Origin: Salinibacterium sp. NG253
Lineage (GTDB): Bacteria; Actinomycetota; Actinomycetes; Actinomycetales; Microbacteriaceae
Direction of reading: 5' to 3'
Assembly: GCF_015864945.1 (NCBI RefSeq)
Contig: NZ_JADYWF010000002.1
Location: 571,184-635,183 of the forward strand
DNA: 64,000 bases
In this document: positions 1 through 8,294 of the stretch, piece after piece
Numbering within the stretch: the first letter of the stretch is position 1
Layout: the number at the start of each line of letters is the position of its first letter
Position numbers and translations under genes: made by a program
Notes under the pieces: generated by a model
What the model saw: only the letters and a program-made list of their open reading frames with translations
The model's database searches: none
Told to the model about the DNA's origin: nothing

Positions 1-354
1 CACAGGCTCGCCAATCGTCGGCGGAGTCCAGTCGTCGTCACTTGCGATCGGTGCGCGGCAGTGGATCGCGTATTGCTTGCCCTCTTCGGTGCGGCTGAAA
101 TACCACCACTGGCCGCGACGAACCGGAACGCTCAGATCGGTCTCCTGAGTGCGTGCCTTGATCTCTTCAAAGATCTGCTCTTGCAACACGCTGAGGTGAC
201 TCGTGCGCGCCGCGGTGAAAGCATTTTCGGCATGGAGATGCGCGAGGGTGGCAGGGCTCTCTTTGTCGCGCATCCACTCGTAATTATCGACGTAGTGGTC
301 GCCATGCTGGATGCGTTCGGTAGGAACCTTTGCGGCTTCAGGTGGAGTGAGCAT
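1..354 (-). CDS. ptrB: Oligopeptidase B, N-terminal part (runs off the window)
   Basis: The reverse strand encodes 118 residues from an ATG at 354 and stays open to the window edge. Recognisable S9A prolyl-oligopeptidase family blocks are YVDNYEWMRD, HAENAFTAARTSHL, EEIKARTQETDLSVPVR and WWYFSRTEEGKQY. This is the start of the beta-propeller domain that gates access in oligopeptidase B, a cytosolic serine peptidase cutting short peptides after Arg or Lys. The catalytic Ser-Asp-His domain lies outside the window, so activity cannot be judged. The gene follows the GntR regulator by 67 bases on the same strand and could be co-transcribed, though its role is not linked to amine use. Confidence 0.85.
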   Translation of the reverse strand, partial: MLTPPEAAKVPTERIQHGDHYVDNYEWMRDKESPATLAHLHAENAFTAARTSHLSVLQEQIFEEIKARTQETDLSVPVRRGQWWYFSRTEEGKQYAIHCRAPIASDDDWTPPTIGEPV

Positions 355-421
355 GACTTCAGCGTATGCCCGATTTCTGCGAAGCGGGCATGCCAGAGAA
401 GTGAAACCGGTGGGAAAACTG

Positions 422-1165
422 TTACTCGAGGAACCCGCGCAGCAGAAGCGCAGTGCCGGCCAAGTGCTCGCTCATGGCCTGCGCCGCGGCATCCGGCCGC
501 CCAGTGAGGATAGCGATCGCAATCTGCTCGTGTTGAGTATTCGAGTGCGCGATATTGGGCCCGAGCGAGGGGATGCTATCGAGCAACTCGTTCACGCGCA
601 TCCGCACATCGGCGATGAGCGGGGTGAGAGATGCCGAACCCGCGAGCTCGCCCACCATGAGGTGAAAGCGGGAATCGAGTCGACGGTATTCTTCATCGCT
701 CGCAGCGTTGGCGTTGCTGAGACTCTCCCAGAGAAGTTCTCGCTCGGAGGGCGTGAGGGCGCGGCCGGCAGCAGCGCGCGCACCACCGACCTCGAGGATC
801 TCCCGCAGCGTGAGGGTGTCTTCGATGACTTCGGGAGTGAGCTGGCGGGCAGCCGCAACAGGGTCGCCCGAGGCGGTTCCAGGAGTGTGCGTGGGGAGAG
901 TTTCGCTGACGAAGGTGCCACCATAGCGACCGCGACGAGACACCAGATAGCCAGCGTCGCTCAGTGAGGCGATGGCGTCCCGAACGGTGTCTCTGCTGAC
1001 GGAGAGCATCGTGGCGAGCTCACGTTCGGCAGGCAATCGCTCTCCGGGAGCGACTAAGCCGAGGCGCACTGTCTGGAGGAGTCGCTGAACGGTCTCCTCG
1101 AAAGAGTTGCCCCCGCGCACCGGGCGCAGCAGCAACTCTCCGTGGAGACCGGTCGGCTCATCCAT
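422..1165 (-). CDS. GntR-family regulator, FadR/FCD subfamily
   Basis: A 247-residue protein. An N-terminal winged helix (roughly residues 20-88) carries the GntR pattern GERLPAERELATMLSVSRDTVRDA and the wing GYLVSRRGRYGGTFV. The C-terminal all-helical FCD domain (about 110-240) has LREILEVGGARAAA and a metal-site-like pattern RLDSRFHLMVGELAG followed by HEQIAIAI and MSEHL. FCD domains bind small acids or metals. Its ATG overlaps the stop of the upstream dehydrogenase (TAATG), so it is translated as the last gene of the amine operon. It probably represses that operon in response to a pathway intermediate. The ligand is unknown. Confidence 0.88.
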   Translation of the reverse strand: MDEPTGLHGELLLRPVRGGNSFEETVQRLLQTVRLGLVAPGERLPAERELATMLSVSRDTVRDAIASLSDAGYLVSRRGRYGGTFVSETLPTHTPGTASGDPVAAARQLTPEVIEDTLTLREILEVGGARAAAGRALTPSERELLWESLSNANAASDEEYRRLDSRFHLMVGELAGSASLTPLIADVRMRVNELLDSIPSLGPNIAHSNTQHEQIAIAILTGRPDAAAQAMSEHLAGTALLLRGFLE

Positions 1166-1953
1166 TACAGCGGTGTTGTGTAGGCGGAGCTGATTCCGCC
1201 ATCGACAATGAACGTCGACGCGGTGATGAATGACGAGTCATCGCTGGCGAGGAATGCAACGGCGGCGGCGAGTTCGTCAGCTTCAGCGAAGCGTCCCATG
1301 GGGATGTGGACGAGACGGCGAGCGGCACGTTCAGGATCCTTCGCAAAGAGCTCTTGGAGGAGGGGAGTGCTCGTGGGGCCGGGGCAGAGTGCATTGACTC
1401 GAATTCCCTCCCGGGCGAACTGCACGCCCAACTCACGGCTCATCGCCAGCACGCCACCCTTAGATGCCGTGTATGAAATCTGGCTGGTCGCCGATCCCAT
1501 GATAGCGACGAAGGATGCCGTGTTAATGATCGAGCCCTTGCCCTGGGCGACCATGTGGCGAAGCGCGGCGCGGCAGCAGAGGTACACCGACTTGAGGTTG
1601 ACGTCTTGCACTTTCTCCCACGCGGGCAATTCGGTGGTGACGATTGAGTCGTCCTCGGGCGGTGAGATTCCAGCGTTGTTGAAGGCGATGTCGACTGACC
1701 CGTAGGTGCTCGCGGTGGTGTCGAAGAGCTCATTGACCTGCGCTTCATCCGTCACATTGACCTTGATGAAGTGGCCGCCCACGAGCTCAGCGGCCGCGAG
1801 CCCCGTTGTCTCATCCATGTCACCGATGATGACGGTCGCACCTTCGGCGGCGAAACGACGTGCGGTAGCAAGACCGATACCGCTCGCTCCGCCGGTGATG
1901 ACGGCGACCTTGCCAGCGAGGCGCTGTGTGAGGTCAATAGGGGTGATGCTCAT
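1165..1953 (-). CDS. Short-chain dehydrogenase/reductase (SDR), probable alcohol dehydrogenase of the gamma-glutamyl amine pathway
   Basis: A 262-residue classical SDR. The nucleotide-binding loop is TGGASGIG near residue 20, the NNAG motif follows near residue 92, and the catalytic pair is YTASK with its preceding serine. The Asp in IIGDMDE after beta-2 suggests NAD(H) preference. It lies 33 bases after the aldehyde dehydrogenase and overlaps the regulator by one base. The operon has a gamma-glutamyl ligase, an aldehyde dehydrogenase and an amide hydrolase but no PuuB-type amine oxidase. I therefore infer that this enzyme oxidises the hydroxyl of a gamma-glutamyl amino alcohol such as gamma-glutamylethanolamide. 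Family assignment is firm; substrate is inference. Confidence 0.85.
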   Translation of the reverse strand: MSITPIDLTQRLAGKVAVITGGASGIGLATARRFAAEGATVIIGDMDETTGLAAAELVGGHFIKVNVTDEAQVNELFDTTASTYGSVDIAFNNAGISPPEDDSIVTTELPAWEKVQDVNLKSVYLCCRAALRHMVAQGKGSIINTASFVAIMGSATSQISYTASKGGVLAMSRELGVQFAREGIRVNALCPGPTSTPLLQELFAKDPERAARRLVHIPMGRFAEADELAAAVAFLASDDSSFITASTFIVDGGISSAYTTPL

Positions 1954-1986
1954 TCGGTGCTCCTTGAGTAGGAAGGGGTGATTTTG

Positions 1987-3348
1987 TCAGTCGACGGCGA
2001 TGAAAACATTTTTGGTTTCGGTGAAGTTCAGTGGAGCATCCGGGCCGAGTTCGCGGCCGAGACCGGACTGCTTGAAGCCACCGAACGGGGTGGAGTACCG
2101 CACGGAGGAGTGCGAGTTGACCGACAGGTTGCCGGCTTCGACGCCACGAGAAACGCGGATGGCGCGGCTGACATCGCGAGTCCAGATGGAGCCCGAGAGC
2201 CCATACTCAGAATCGTTGGCCAACTGCAGCGCATCGGACTCGTCATCGAACGGGAGCACCGTCACTACCGGCCCGAAAATCTCATCGGTCACGCAACGGT
2301 CGCTGCGTGACTCTGGGGTCAGCACTGTAGGCGCGAACCAGAAGCCGGGGCCGTCGGGCGCACTGCCGCGGAACGCGACGGGCGCATCCGCCGGAACGTA
2401 GGACTGTACTGACGCCAAGTGCTTGGCGGAGACCAACGGCCCCATTTCGGTCGCTTCGTCATGGGGGTCACCAACGCGCACGCCAGCAACGGCAGGCTCG
2501 AGAAGCTCCATAAAGCGGTCGTAGGCGCTGCGTTCGACGAGGATGCGGCTGCGGGCGCAGCAATCCTGGCCCGCGTTTTCGAAGACTCCGTAGGGTGCCG
2601 CGGCGGCAGCCTTCTCTAGGTCGGCATCCGCGAACACGATGTTGGCACTCTTGCCGCCGAGCTCGAGCGTGACGCGCTTTACTTGGTCAGCGCAGCCGGC
2701 CATGATCTGCTTGCCCACGGCGGTCGACCCGGTGAAGACAACTTTGCGCACCGTGGGGTTGGTCACGAAGCGCTCGCCGACGACGGACCCCTTGCCGGGC
2801 AGAACTTGGAACAGTCCTTCGGGCAGTCCAGCTTCGAGAGCGAGTTCGCCCAGCCGGATGCTCGTGAGTGGCGTCCACTCGGCGGGCTTCAGCACCACGG
2901 CATTGCCCGCTGCGAGGGCCGGAGCGAATCCCCACGCCGCGATCGTCATCGGAAAGTTCCACGGCGTAATCACGCCAACAACGCCGAGCGCCTCGTGGAA
3001 GGTGAGGTTGATACCGCCAGCGACGGGAATCTGCTGGCCGAACATCCGCTCGGGGGCCGCAGCGTAATAGTTGAGAACGTCGCGCACATGGCCGGCTTCC
3101 CACCGAGCCTGAGAGATCGGATGCCCGGAGTTGCTGACCTCCAGCGAGGCAAGATTCTCGAGGTCGCCGTCTACTGTCTGCGCGAAGCGACGCAACAGGA
3201 GCGCCTTGTCGGCGGGGGAGACGCGAGCCCATGCCTTCTGGGCGACGGCCGCGCGGGCGATTGCCGCATCCGTCGCTTCGATATCGAGCAGATCGACAGA
3301 GCCGATCTCGGCCTCAGTTGCGGGGTTGATGACGGTGTAGGTGCTCAC
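1987..3348 (-). CDS. NAD(P)-dependent aldehyde dehydrogenase (PuuC-like)
   Basis: A 453-residue aldehyde dehydrogenase, slightly short for the family (about 480-500). The cofactor-binding block is VITPWNFPMTIAAWG near 126-140, and LKPAEWTPL follows. The catalytic Glu is in LELGGKSA (E229), and the nucleophilic Cys is in ENAGQDCCAR (C263). The conserved EIFGPVVTVLPF and FGGFKQSG blocks are present. The start overlaps the hydrolase stop by four bases, so translation is coupled. In the proposed pathway it oxidises a gamma-glutamyl aldehyde to the acid before hydrolysis. PuuC does this for gamma-glutamyl-gamma-aminobutyraldehyde. Confidence 0.9.
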   Translation of the reverse strand: MSTYTVINPATEAEIGSVDLLDIEATDAAIARAAVAQKAWARVSPADKALLLRRFAQTVDGDLENLASLEVSNSGHPISQARWEAGHVRDVLNYYAAAPERMFGQQIPVAGGINLTFHEALGVVGVITPWNFPMTIAAWGFAPALAAGNAVVLKPAEWTPLTSIRLGELALEAGLPEGLFQVLPGKGSVVGERFVTNPTVRKVVFTGSTAVGKQIMAGCADQVKRVTLELGGKSANIVFADADLEKAAAAAPYGVFENAGQDCCARSRILVERSAYDRFMELLEPAVAGVRVGDPHDEATEMGPLVSAKHLASVQSYVPADAPVAFRGSAPDGPGFWFAPTVLTPESRSDRCVTDEIFGPVVTVLPFDDESDALQLANDSEYGLSGSIWTRDVSRAIRVSRGVEAGNLSVNSHSSVRYSTPFGGFKQSGLGRELGPDAPLNFTETKNVFIAVD

Positions 3349-4088
3349 GCGAGAGCCTTTCGGTAGTGGCGGGCCGCTTCAACGAGACCCTCGAACAGTC
3401 GGATGTCTTCTGGCGCTGCCTCGGGATGCCATTGCACGGCAACAACGAAGGTTGCCGACGGTAGTTCGACAGCTTCAATAACGTCGTCGCTCGTGCGTGC
3501 CGTGACGACGAGTCCGTCGGCGAGGCGATCGATTGACTGATGGTGGTAGAGGGGCACGACGAGGGGGTCGGTTTGCCCGCCGAGCACCTGATCGATCTGC
3601 GAATCGGCTTCGATGGCGACGGGAAGGTGGCTGAAGTTGCCGCCACCTAGTTGATAGTTTCCGTGGCCGACGACTTCAGGAAGGTGCTGGTGAAGGGTGC
3701 CACCGAGAGCAACATTGAGCACTTGAGCACCCCGACAAATGCCGAGGAATGGCAGGTCGGCATCGAGTGCTTGGCGCATGAGCTCGTCTTCCCACGCATC
3801 ACGATCGAGTCGAGGTTCGTCGGTTGTCGGGTGGGGTTCTTGGCCATAGCGCGCTGGGTCGAAGTCTTTGCCCCCGGTGATGATGAGGCCGTCGAGCCCC
3901 TGAAGCACCCGGCGGGCAATTTCTGGGCTTACCGGCTGCGGCGGAAGAAGCACCGCGATACCGCCAGCGCGAGTGACAGCCTCGAAGTAGGCCTTCGGCA
4001 AAAACGCTGCCGGAACATCCCACACGCCCGTTTGCGCTTGTTCGAGGTAGGTGGTCAGGCCGATAAGGGGCCGATCAGAGTCGCTCAA
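3345..4088 (-). CDS. Gamma-glutamyl amide hydrolase, PuuD-like (class I glutamine amidotransferase fold, peptidase C26)
   Basis: A 247-residue single-domain hydrolase. The nucleophile elbow is FLGICRGAQ with Cys118, and the His-Glu partners are in VQWHPE (H221, E223). The oxyanion region IITGGKDFDPARYG is typical of PuuD, which cleaves gamma-glutamyl-gamma-aminobutyrate to glutamate and GABA. It overlaps the upstream ligase by 14 bases and the aldehyde dehydrogenase by four, so it belongs to the same operon. With a gamma-glutamyl amino alcohol as input it would release glutamate plus an amino acid (glycine if ethanolamine enters). That specific product is inference. Confidence 0.88.
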   Translation of the reverse strand: MSDSDRPLIGLTTYLEQAQTGVWDVPAAFLPKAYFEAVTRAGGIAVLLPPQPVSPEIARRVLQGLDGLIITGGKDFDPARYGQEPHPTTDEPRLDRDAWEDELMRQALDADLPFLGICRGAQVLNVALGGTLHQHLPEVVGHGNYQLGGGNFSHLPVAIEADSQIDQVLGGQTDPLVVPLYHHQSIDRLADGLVVTARTSDDVIEAVELPSATFVVAVQWHPEAAPEDIRLFEGLVEAARHYRKALA

Positions 4089-5442
4089 AGCCGCGCACCT
4101 TTTCCCAGTCAGTCACTGCCGAGTCAAAGGCAGCCAATTCGATAGCGGCGTAGTTGAGGTAGTGGTCGACTACTTCATCGCCGAACGCTTCGCGGGCGAA
4201 AGTGGATGCCGCGAAGAGTTCTGTAGCTTCCCGCAGTGACGAAGGCACCCGAGGAACATCGCTCGTGTACGCGTTGCCTTCGAAGGCATCGTCGAGCTCA
4301 AGCTCGTTGTCGATGCCGTAGAGCCCAGCGGCGATGAGGGCGCTGACGGCCAAATACTGGTTTACGTCGCCGCCAGGAACGCGGTTCTCGACCCGCATTC
4401 CGTGTCCTTGGCCAACGACTCGAAGCGCACACGTGCGGTTGTCGAGGCCCCATGCCAGCGCCGTCGGGGCAAAGCTTCCCGGAACGTAGCGCTTGTAGGA
4501 GTTGATGTTGGGAGCGGAGAAGAGCGTGAGTTCGCGCATGACCGCGAGCTGGCCGGCAATAAAGTGACGGAACATTTTTGACATGCCGTGTTCGGCATCC
4601 TTATCGGCAAAGACGGCGGTTCCGTCTGTTCCGCGCAGGCTGATGTGGATGTGACAGCTATTGCCTTCCTTCTCGTTGTACTTTGCCATGAAGGTGAGGC
4701 TCTTGCCGTGCGCATCGGCGATTTCCTTCGCGCCATTCTTGTAGATCGAGTGGTTGTCGCACGTGTCGAGGGCTGAGGCGTAGCGGAAGCCGATCTCTTG
4801 CTGGCCAGGGTTGCACTCGCCCTTCACTCCTTCGCAGTACATGCCGGCGCCATCCATGCCGTTGCGGATGTCGCGAAGCAGCGGTTCCATGCGCGTCGAC
4901 GCCAGCACGTTGTAGTCGATGTTGTAGTCGGTGGCTGCTGAAAGCTCGCGATAGCCCTTCTTCCACGCCTCGCGGTAACTGTCATCAAAGACGATGAATT
5001 CGAGTTCAGTGGCAACGAAAGTGTCGAGCCCGCGCTCGGCGAGACGCTCGAGTTGAGCTTTCAGGATCTGGCGAGGGGATGGCGCGACGGGGGTTTCGTC
5101 GTGCCACTTCAGGTCAGCGGTGACGAGTGCGGTGGCGACGAGCCACGGGGCGCGGCGCAGGGTTCCCAGATCGGGCACCATGACCATGTCGCCGTAGCCG
5201 CGCGACCAGCTCGACATTGCGTAGCCCTCGACGGTGTTCATGTCTACATCAACGGCGAGCAGATAGTTGCAACACTCAGCGCCGTGCGCCGCGGCATCCT
5301 CAAGGAAGAGTCTCGCCGAGAGACGCTTGCCCACCAGCCGCCCCTGCATGTCGGTGAAAGCCACGAGAACCGTGTCGATTGCGCCGCTTGCGACGTCGTC
5401 GGTCAATTCGTCGAGCGTGAGGTTGCCTGAGCTGGGGGACAT
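4075..5442 (-). CDS. Glutamine-synthetase-like gamma-glutamyl amine ligase (PuuA / GlnA4 type)
   Basis: A 455-residue type of glutamine synthetase fold. The metal and ATP blocks are visible: NPGQQEIGFRY, NSCHIHISLRG, NINSYKRYVPGSFAP, then DNRTCALRVVGQG and the C-terminal RVPGGDVNQYLA. In place of ammonia, such paralogues couple glutamate to an amine. I start it at 5442 because GAGGAG lies six bases upstream; an in-frame ATG at 5463 has no comparable site. It is first in the operon and divergent from an ethanolamine-type permease, as expected of the committing enzyme. Streptomyces GlnA3 and GlnA4 are known to use polyamines and ethanolamine; which one applies here cannot be read from sequence. 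Confidence 0.88.
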   Translation of the reverse strand: MSPSSGNLTLDELTDDVASGAIDTVLVAFTDMQGRLVGKRLSARLFLEDAAAHGAECCNYLLAVDVDMNTVEGYAMSSWSRGYGDMVMVPDLGTLRRAPWLVATALVTADLKWHDETPVAPSPRQILKAQLERLAERGLDTFVATELEFIVFDDSYREAWKKGYRELSAATDYNIDYNVLASTRMEPLLRDIRNGMDGAGMYCEGVKGECNPGQQEIGFRYASALDTCDNHSIYKNGAKEIADAHGKSLTFMAKYNEKEGNSCHIHISLRGTDGTAVFADKDAEHGMSKMFRHFIAGQLAVMRELTLFSAPNINSYKRYVPGSFAPTALAWGLDNRTCALRVVGQGHGMRVENRVPGGDVNQYLAVSALIAAGLYGIDNELELDDAFEGNAYTSDVPRVPSSLREATELFAASTFAREAFGDEVVDHYLNYAAIELAAFDSAVTDWEKVRGFERL

Positions 5443-5468
5443 TAACTTCTCCTCATTAAGCAAGTCAA

Positions 5469-5488
5469 ATGGTGCGCTTTCCGACCAT
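5469..5488. promoter_or_regulatory. Inverted repeat between the divergent ligase and permease genes
   Basis: ATGGT and ACCAT arms flank a 10-base spacer, 27 bases upstream of the ligase start. TGGT/ACCA half-sites are typical of FadR-class GntR operators, and a FadR-class regulator ends this operon. The spacer is longer than in E. coli FadR sites, so this is a weak candidate. Confidence 0.35.
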
Positions 5489-5559
5489 TAGAACACACCC
5501 ACGCCGGTGTTGCTCGAAAATCTTCCCCATTGCCGCGGGAAATTTCTGTGGATTATGTC

Positions 5560-5588
5560 TAGTCAACAACCATTGATAACCGTATAGT
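5560..5588 (+). promoter_or_regulatory. Candidate promoter of the ethanolamine-type permease
   Basis: TATAGT (5583-5588) is a good -10 hexamer. TAGTCA lies 17 bases upstream, a four-of-six -35. The permease ATG lies 73 bases downstream. Confidence 0.4.
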
Positions 5589-5660
5589 CATCGCAAGGAT
5601 TCTCCCAGCATTGTGTGATCGACACGTCGGTGCACGCAACCAGACTGCAAAGGAAACAGG

Positions 5661-7205
5661 ATGTCCAAAGACACACTGAACGTCTCCGGGGTGAAATACA
5701 CGACGGCTGCGGCCGGGTATTTCGAGAAACGCACACTCAAACGCACGGCGGGAATCTGGGGACTGTGGGGTCTCGCGGTCGCCGCGGTCATCTCCGGCGA
5801 CTTCTCTGGCTGGAACTTTGGAATCGGCTTCGCGGGCTTTGGCGGGATGCTGATTGCCTTCGCCCTGCTGATCTTCATGTATTACGGCATGATCTTTAGC
5901 ATCGGAGAAATGGCATCCGCTATGCCGCACACGGGCGGTGCCTACTCGTTCGCTCGCGCAGCAATGGGGCCGTGGGGTGGTTTCGTCACGGGGCTCGCCG
6001 AGACGATCGAATATGTGGCTACTACGGCCGTCATCGTATATTTCTCGGCTGGCTATGCCGACTTTATTACGAGCGAGCTGTTGGGCTTCTCGCTGCCGGC
6101 GCCAGTGTGGTGGCTGATTCTGTACATCGTTTTCATCGGGCTCAACTCGGCCGGCGCCGCGATTTCATTCAAATTTGCGATCATCGTGGCGATTGTTTCG
6201 ATCACCATCTTGCTCGTCTTCTCGGTCATGGCAGCATTCTCTGGTCTTTTCAGCTGGGACAACCTGTTCAATATTGAGGCAGACCCTGGGCAATCATCCT
6301 TCTTGCCTCATGGCATCGTGCCGATCCTCTTTGCCCTTCCCTATGCCATGTGGTTCTTCTTGGGAATCGAAGAGCTGCCGCTTGCGGCGGAAGAAGCACA
6401 CGACCCTGTCCGCGACATCCCCAAGGCCGGTTTGATCGCCCGCACGACGCTGATCATCACGGGTCTCTTGGTGCTCTTTCTCAACACGGGAATCGTTGGT
6501 GCCTCCGAGATTTCTACGTCGGGAGAGCCTCTGCTTGATGGCTTCCGCGCCATCGTCGGAGACCAAGCAGCCGCGGCCCTCGCGTTGTTTGCGCTCATCG
6601 GGCTATTCGCGTCGTTGCAGGGAATCATGTTTGCTTACGGACGCAACATGTACTCGCTGTCACGCGCCGGTTACTACCCGAAGTTCTTGTCGCTCACGGG
6701 TAAGCGTCAAACTCCCGCTGTTGCACTCCTGGTGGGTGCGATTATCGGCTACGTCGCTCTGGTTCTTGTTGACAGCCTCGGCGGCGCCGATGGCGTCGCG
6801 GGTGCAATCGTCTTGAACATCGCGGTGTGGGGTGCTGTCATCGCTTACGTGCTGCAGATGGTGTCGTTCTTGATTTTGCGCAAGAAATACCCGAACGCAA
6901 ACCGCCCCTACCGCAGCCCCTGGGGTGTTCCCGGAGCTATTATCGGCGGCGTTCTTTCGTTGGCGATCTTCTTCGGCTTCTTCATCAACGAGCCCGCTCG
7001 TCCGGCGATCGGCGCCATCGCTGTGGTCTACATCGTGATGCTTGCGATATTCGGGCTCTACGGTCGCAAGCGCCTCGTGCTCTCGCCTGAAGAGGAATAT
7101 GCAATCTCCGGTGGGCTCCACGGAGATCCGCAGAAAGAGGGGTATGGCGGTGCCGTCGAGGAAGAGCTTCTCGCTACTGACGGTCGGGACGAGCCCCGCA
7201 GCTAG
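5661..7205 (+). CDS. APC-superfamily permease, ethanolamine permease type
   Basis: A 514-residue integral membrane protein with about 12 hydrophobic segments. The N-terminal part carries the pattern I remember from ethanolamine permeases: RTLKRTAGIW, then VISGDFSGWNFG in the first membrane helix and AMPHTGGAYSFARAAMGPWGG. A later block, GIEELPLAAEEAHDP, is also family-typical. The hydrophilic C-terminal tail from about residue 470 is longer than in the usual 450-residue members. It has GGLHGDPQKEGYGG and could be regulatory. It is divergent from the gamma-glutamyl ligase operon, which suggests it imports that operon's amine. Substrate is inferred from family resemblance and context. Confidence 0.85.
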   Translation: MSKDTLNVSGVKYTTAAAGYFEKRTLKRTAGIWGLWGLAVAAVISGDFSGWNFGIGFAGFGGMLIAFALLIFMYYGMIFSIGEMASAMPHTGGAYSFARAAMGPWGGFVTGLAETIEYVATTAVIVYFSAGYADFITSELLGFSLPAPVWWLILYIVFIGLNSAGAAISFKFAIIVAIVSITILLVFSVMAAFSGLFSWDNLFNIEADPGQSSFLPHGIVPILFALPYAMWFFLGIEELPLAAEEAHDPVRDIPKAGLIARTTLIITGLLVLFLNTGIVGASEISTSGEPLLDGFRAIVGDQAAAALALFALIGLFASLQGIMFAYGRNMYSLSRAGYYPKFLSLTGKRQTPAVALLVGAIIGYVALVLVDSLGGADGVAGAIVLNIAVWGAVIAYVLQMVSFLILRKKYPNANRPYRSPWGVPGAIIGGVLSLAIFFGFFINEPARPAIGAIAVVYIVMLAIFGLYGRKRLVLSPEEEYAISGGLHGDPQKEGYGGAVEEELLATDGRDEPRS

Positions 7206-7229
7206 GAGGAGCTCCGCAACAGATTAGCT

Positions 7230-7275
7230 CTGAGCTTCCCGTCGCCCGCAAACATCCGGTCGGCGGGAAGCTCAG
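7230..7275. terminator. Stem-loop after the permease, no T-tract
   Basis: Arms CTGAGCTTCCCG (7230-7241) and CGGGAAGCTCAG (7264-7275) pair perfectly over 12 bases around a 22-base loop. It begins 25 bases after the permease stop. There is no run of T, so it may be a weak terminator or an mRNA-stabilising end. Confidence 0.5.
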
Positions 7276-7340
7276 CTAGTGCGTGTGCGCCGACGGCAGT
7301 GAATGCGATCATGGAACCACCCCAATGATCGGAGCCTCGG

Positions 7341-8201
7341 ATGCCACACCCCCTCGTTACCGCGAGCGAACTTGCCGCGCTACTCGACAATGCGGCCACG
7401 GGTGGCACGCCGGTGAAGGTTTTAGATGTGCGCTGGAGCCTCGGTGGCCCCACCGGGCTACGTCTCTATAGCGAAGGTCATATTCCGGGCGCGGTGTATG
7501 TCGACCTCGATACCGAGCTTGCCGGTCACGGCGAACCGCAGGAGGGGCGTCATCCGTTGCCTGCTGCCGCGGACTTTCAGGCTGCTGCCCGCCGCTGGGG
7601 CATCAATGCTGGCGACACCGTCGTTGTCTACGACAACTGGAACAGCCTTGCCGCCTGCCGCGCGTGGTGGCTGCTGCGCTACATGGGGGCTGCAGACGTG
7701 CGAGTGCTCGACGGTGCGCTCCCGGCGTGGACTGCGGCCGGGCATCCGCTCACTGAAGGAACCGACGACATGACGAATGCCACCCCGGGTTCGATTAGCC
7801 TCAGCGCCGGGCACGAACCTGTACTCAACGCCGATGATGCCGCCTCGCTTCCCGAGAGCGGCGTGCTGCTCGATGCGCGCGCGGGGGAGCGCTATCGCGG
7901 CGAGACCGAGCCGATCGATCCGCGCGCCGGCCACATCCCCGGGGCGATCAGCGCACCGACCTCGGGCAATCTGGATGACGCCGGCCACTTCCTCGATTCC
8001 GACGCGCTGCGGGAGCGGTACGTGGCGCTCGGTGTCGATGTTGATCGTGCAGTAGGCGTGTATTGCGGCTCTGGTGTCACGGCGGCTCACGACGCTCTCG
8101 CGCTGACTGTCGCAGGCTTCCGTCCGGCACTCTTTCCCGGCTCGTGGTCGGCGTGGGCTAACCAGCCCGAGCGTCCCGTCGCGACCGGCGCGACGCCGTA
8201 G
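7341..8201 (+). CDS. Sulfurtransferase with tandem rhodanese domains (thiosulfate/3-mercaptopyruvate type)
   Basis: A 286-residue protein with two rhodanese repeats. The first, about residues 1-140, has the structural blocks KVLDVRWSL and HIPGAVYVDLD but no active Cys. The second, about 160-280, has LLDARAGERYRGE, GHIPGAISAP and the active-site loop GVYCGSGVTA with the sulfur-carrying Cys. The CGSGVTA loop is closer to mercaptopyruvate than thiosulfate sulfurtransferases (usually CRKGVT in the latter). It stands alone between two terminator-like stem-loops, so it is probably a single-gene unit unrelated to the amine genes. Confidence 0.88.
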   Translation: MPHPLVTASELAALLDNAATGGTPVKVLDVRWSLGGPTGLRLYSEGHIPGAVYVDLDTELAGHGEPQEGRHPLPAAADFQAAARRWGINAGDTVVVYDNWNSLAACRAWWLLRYMGAADVRVLDGALPAWTAAGHPLTEGTDDMTNATPGSISLSAGHEPVLNADDAASLPESGVLLDARAGERYRGETEPIDPRAGHIPGAISAPTSGNLDDAGHFLDSDALRERYVALGVDVDRAVGVYCGSGVTAAHDALALTVAGFRPALFPGSWSAWANQPERPVATGATP

Positions 8202-8245
8202 CTGTGGCATCCGCTCGGAGCATCTCGCTTCACTCCTCTTAAATA

Positions 8246-8284
8246 CGAAGGGCCCCAACATCACCACGGTGTTGGGGCCCTTCG
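8246..8284. terminator. Strong bidirectional stem-loop between convergent genes
   Basis: CGAAGGGCCCCAACA (8246-8260) pairs perfectly with TGTTGGGGCCCTTCG (8270-8284) around a nine-base loop. It sits between the convergent sulfurtransferase and permease stops and probably serves both. Confidence 0.8.
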
Positions 8285-8294
8285 ATCAGGGGTG

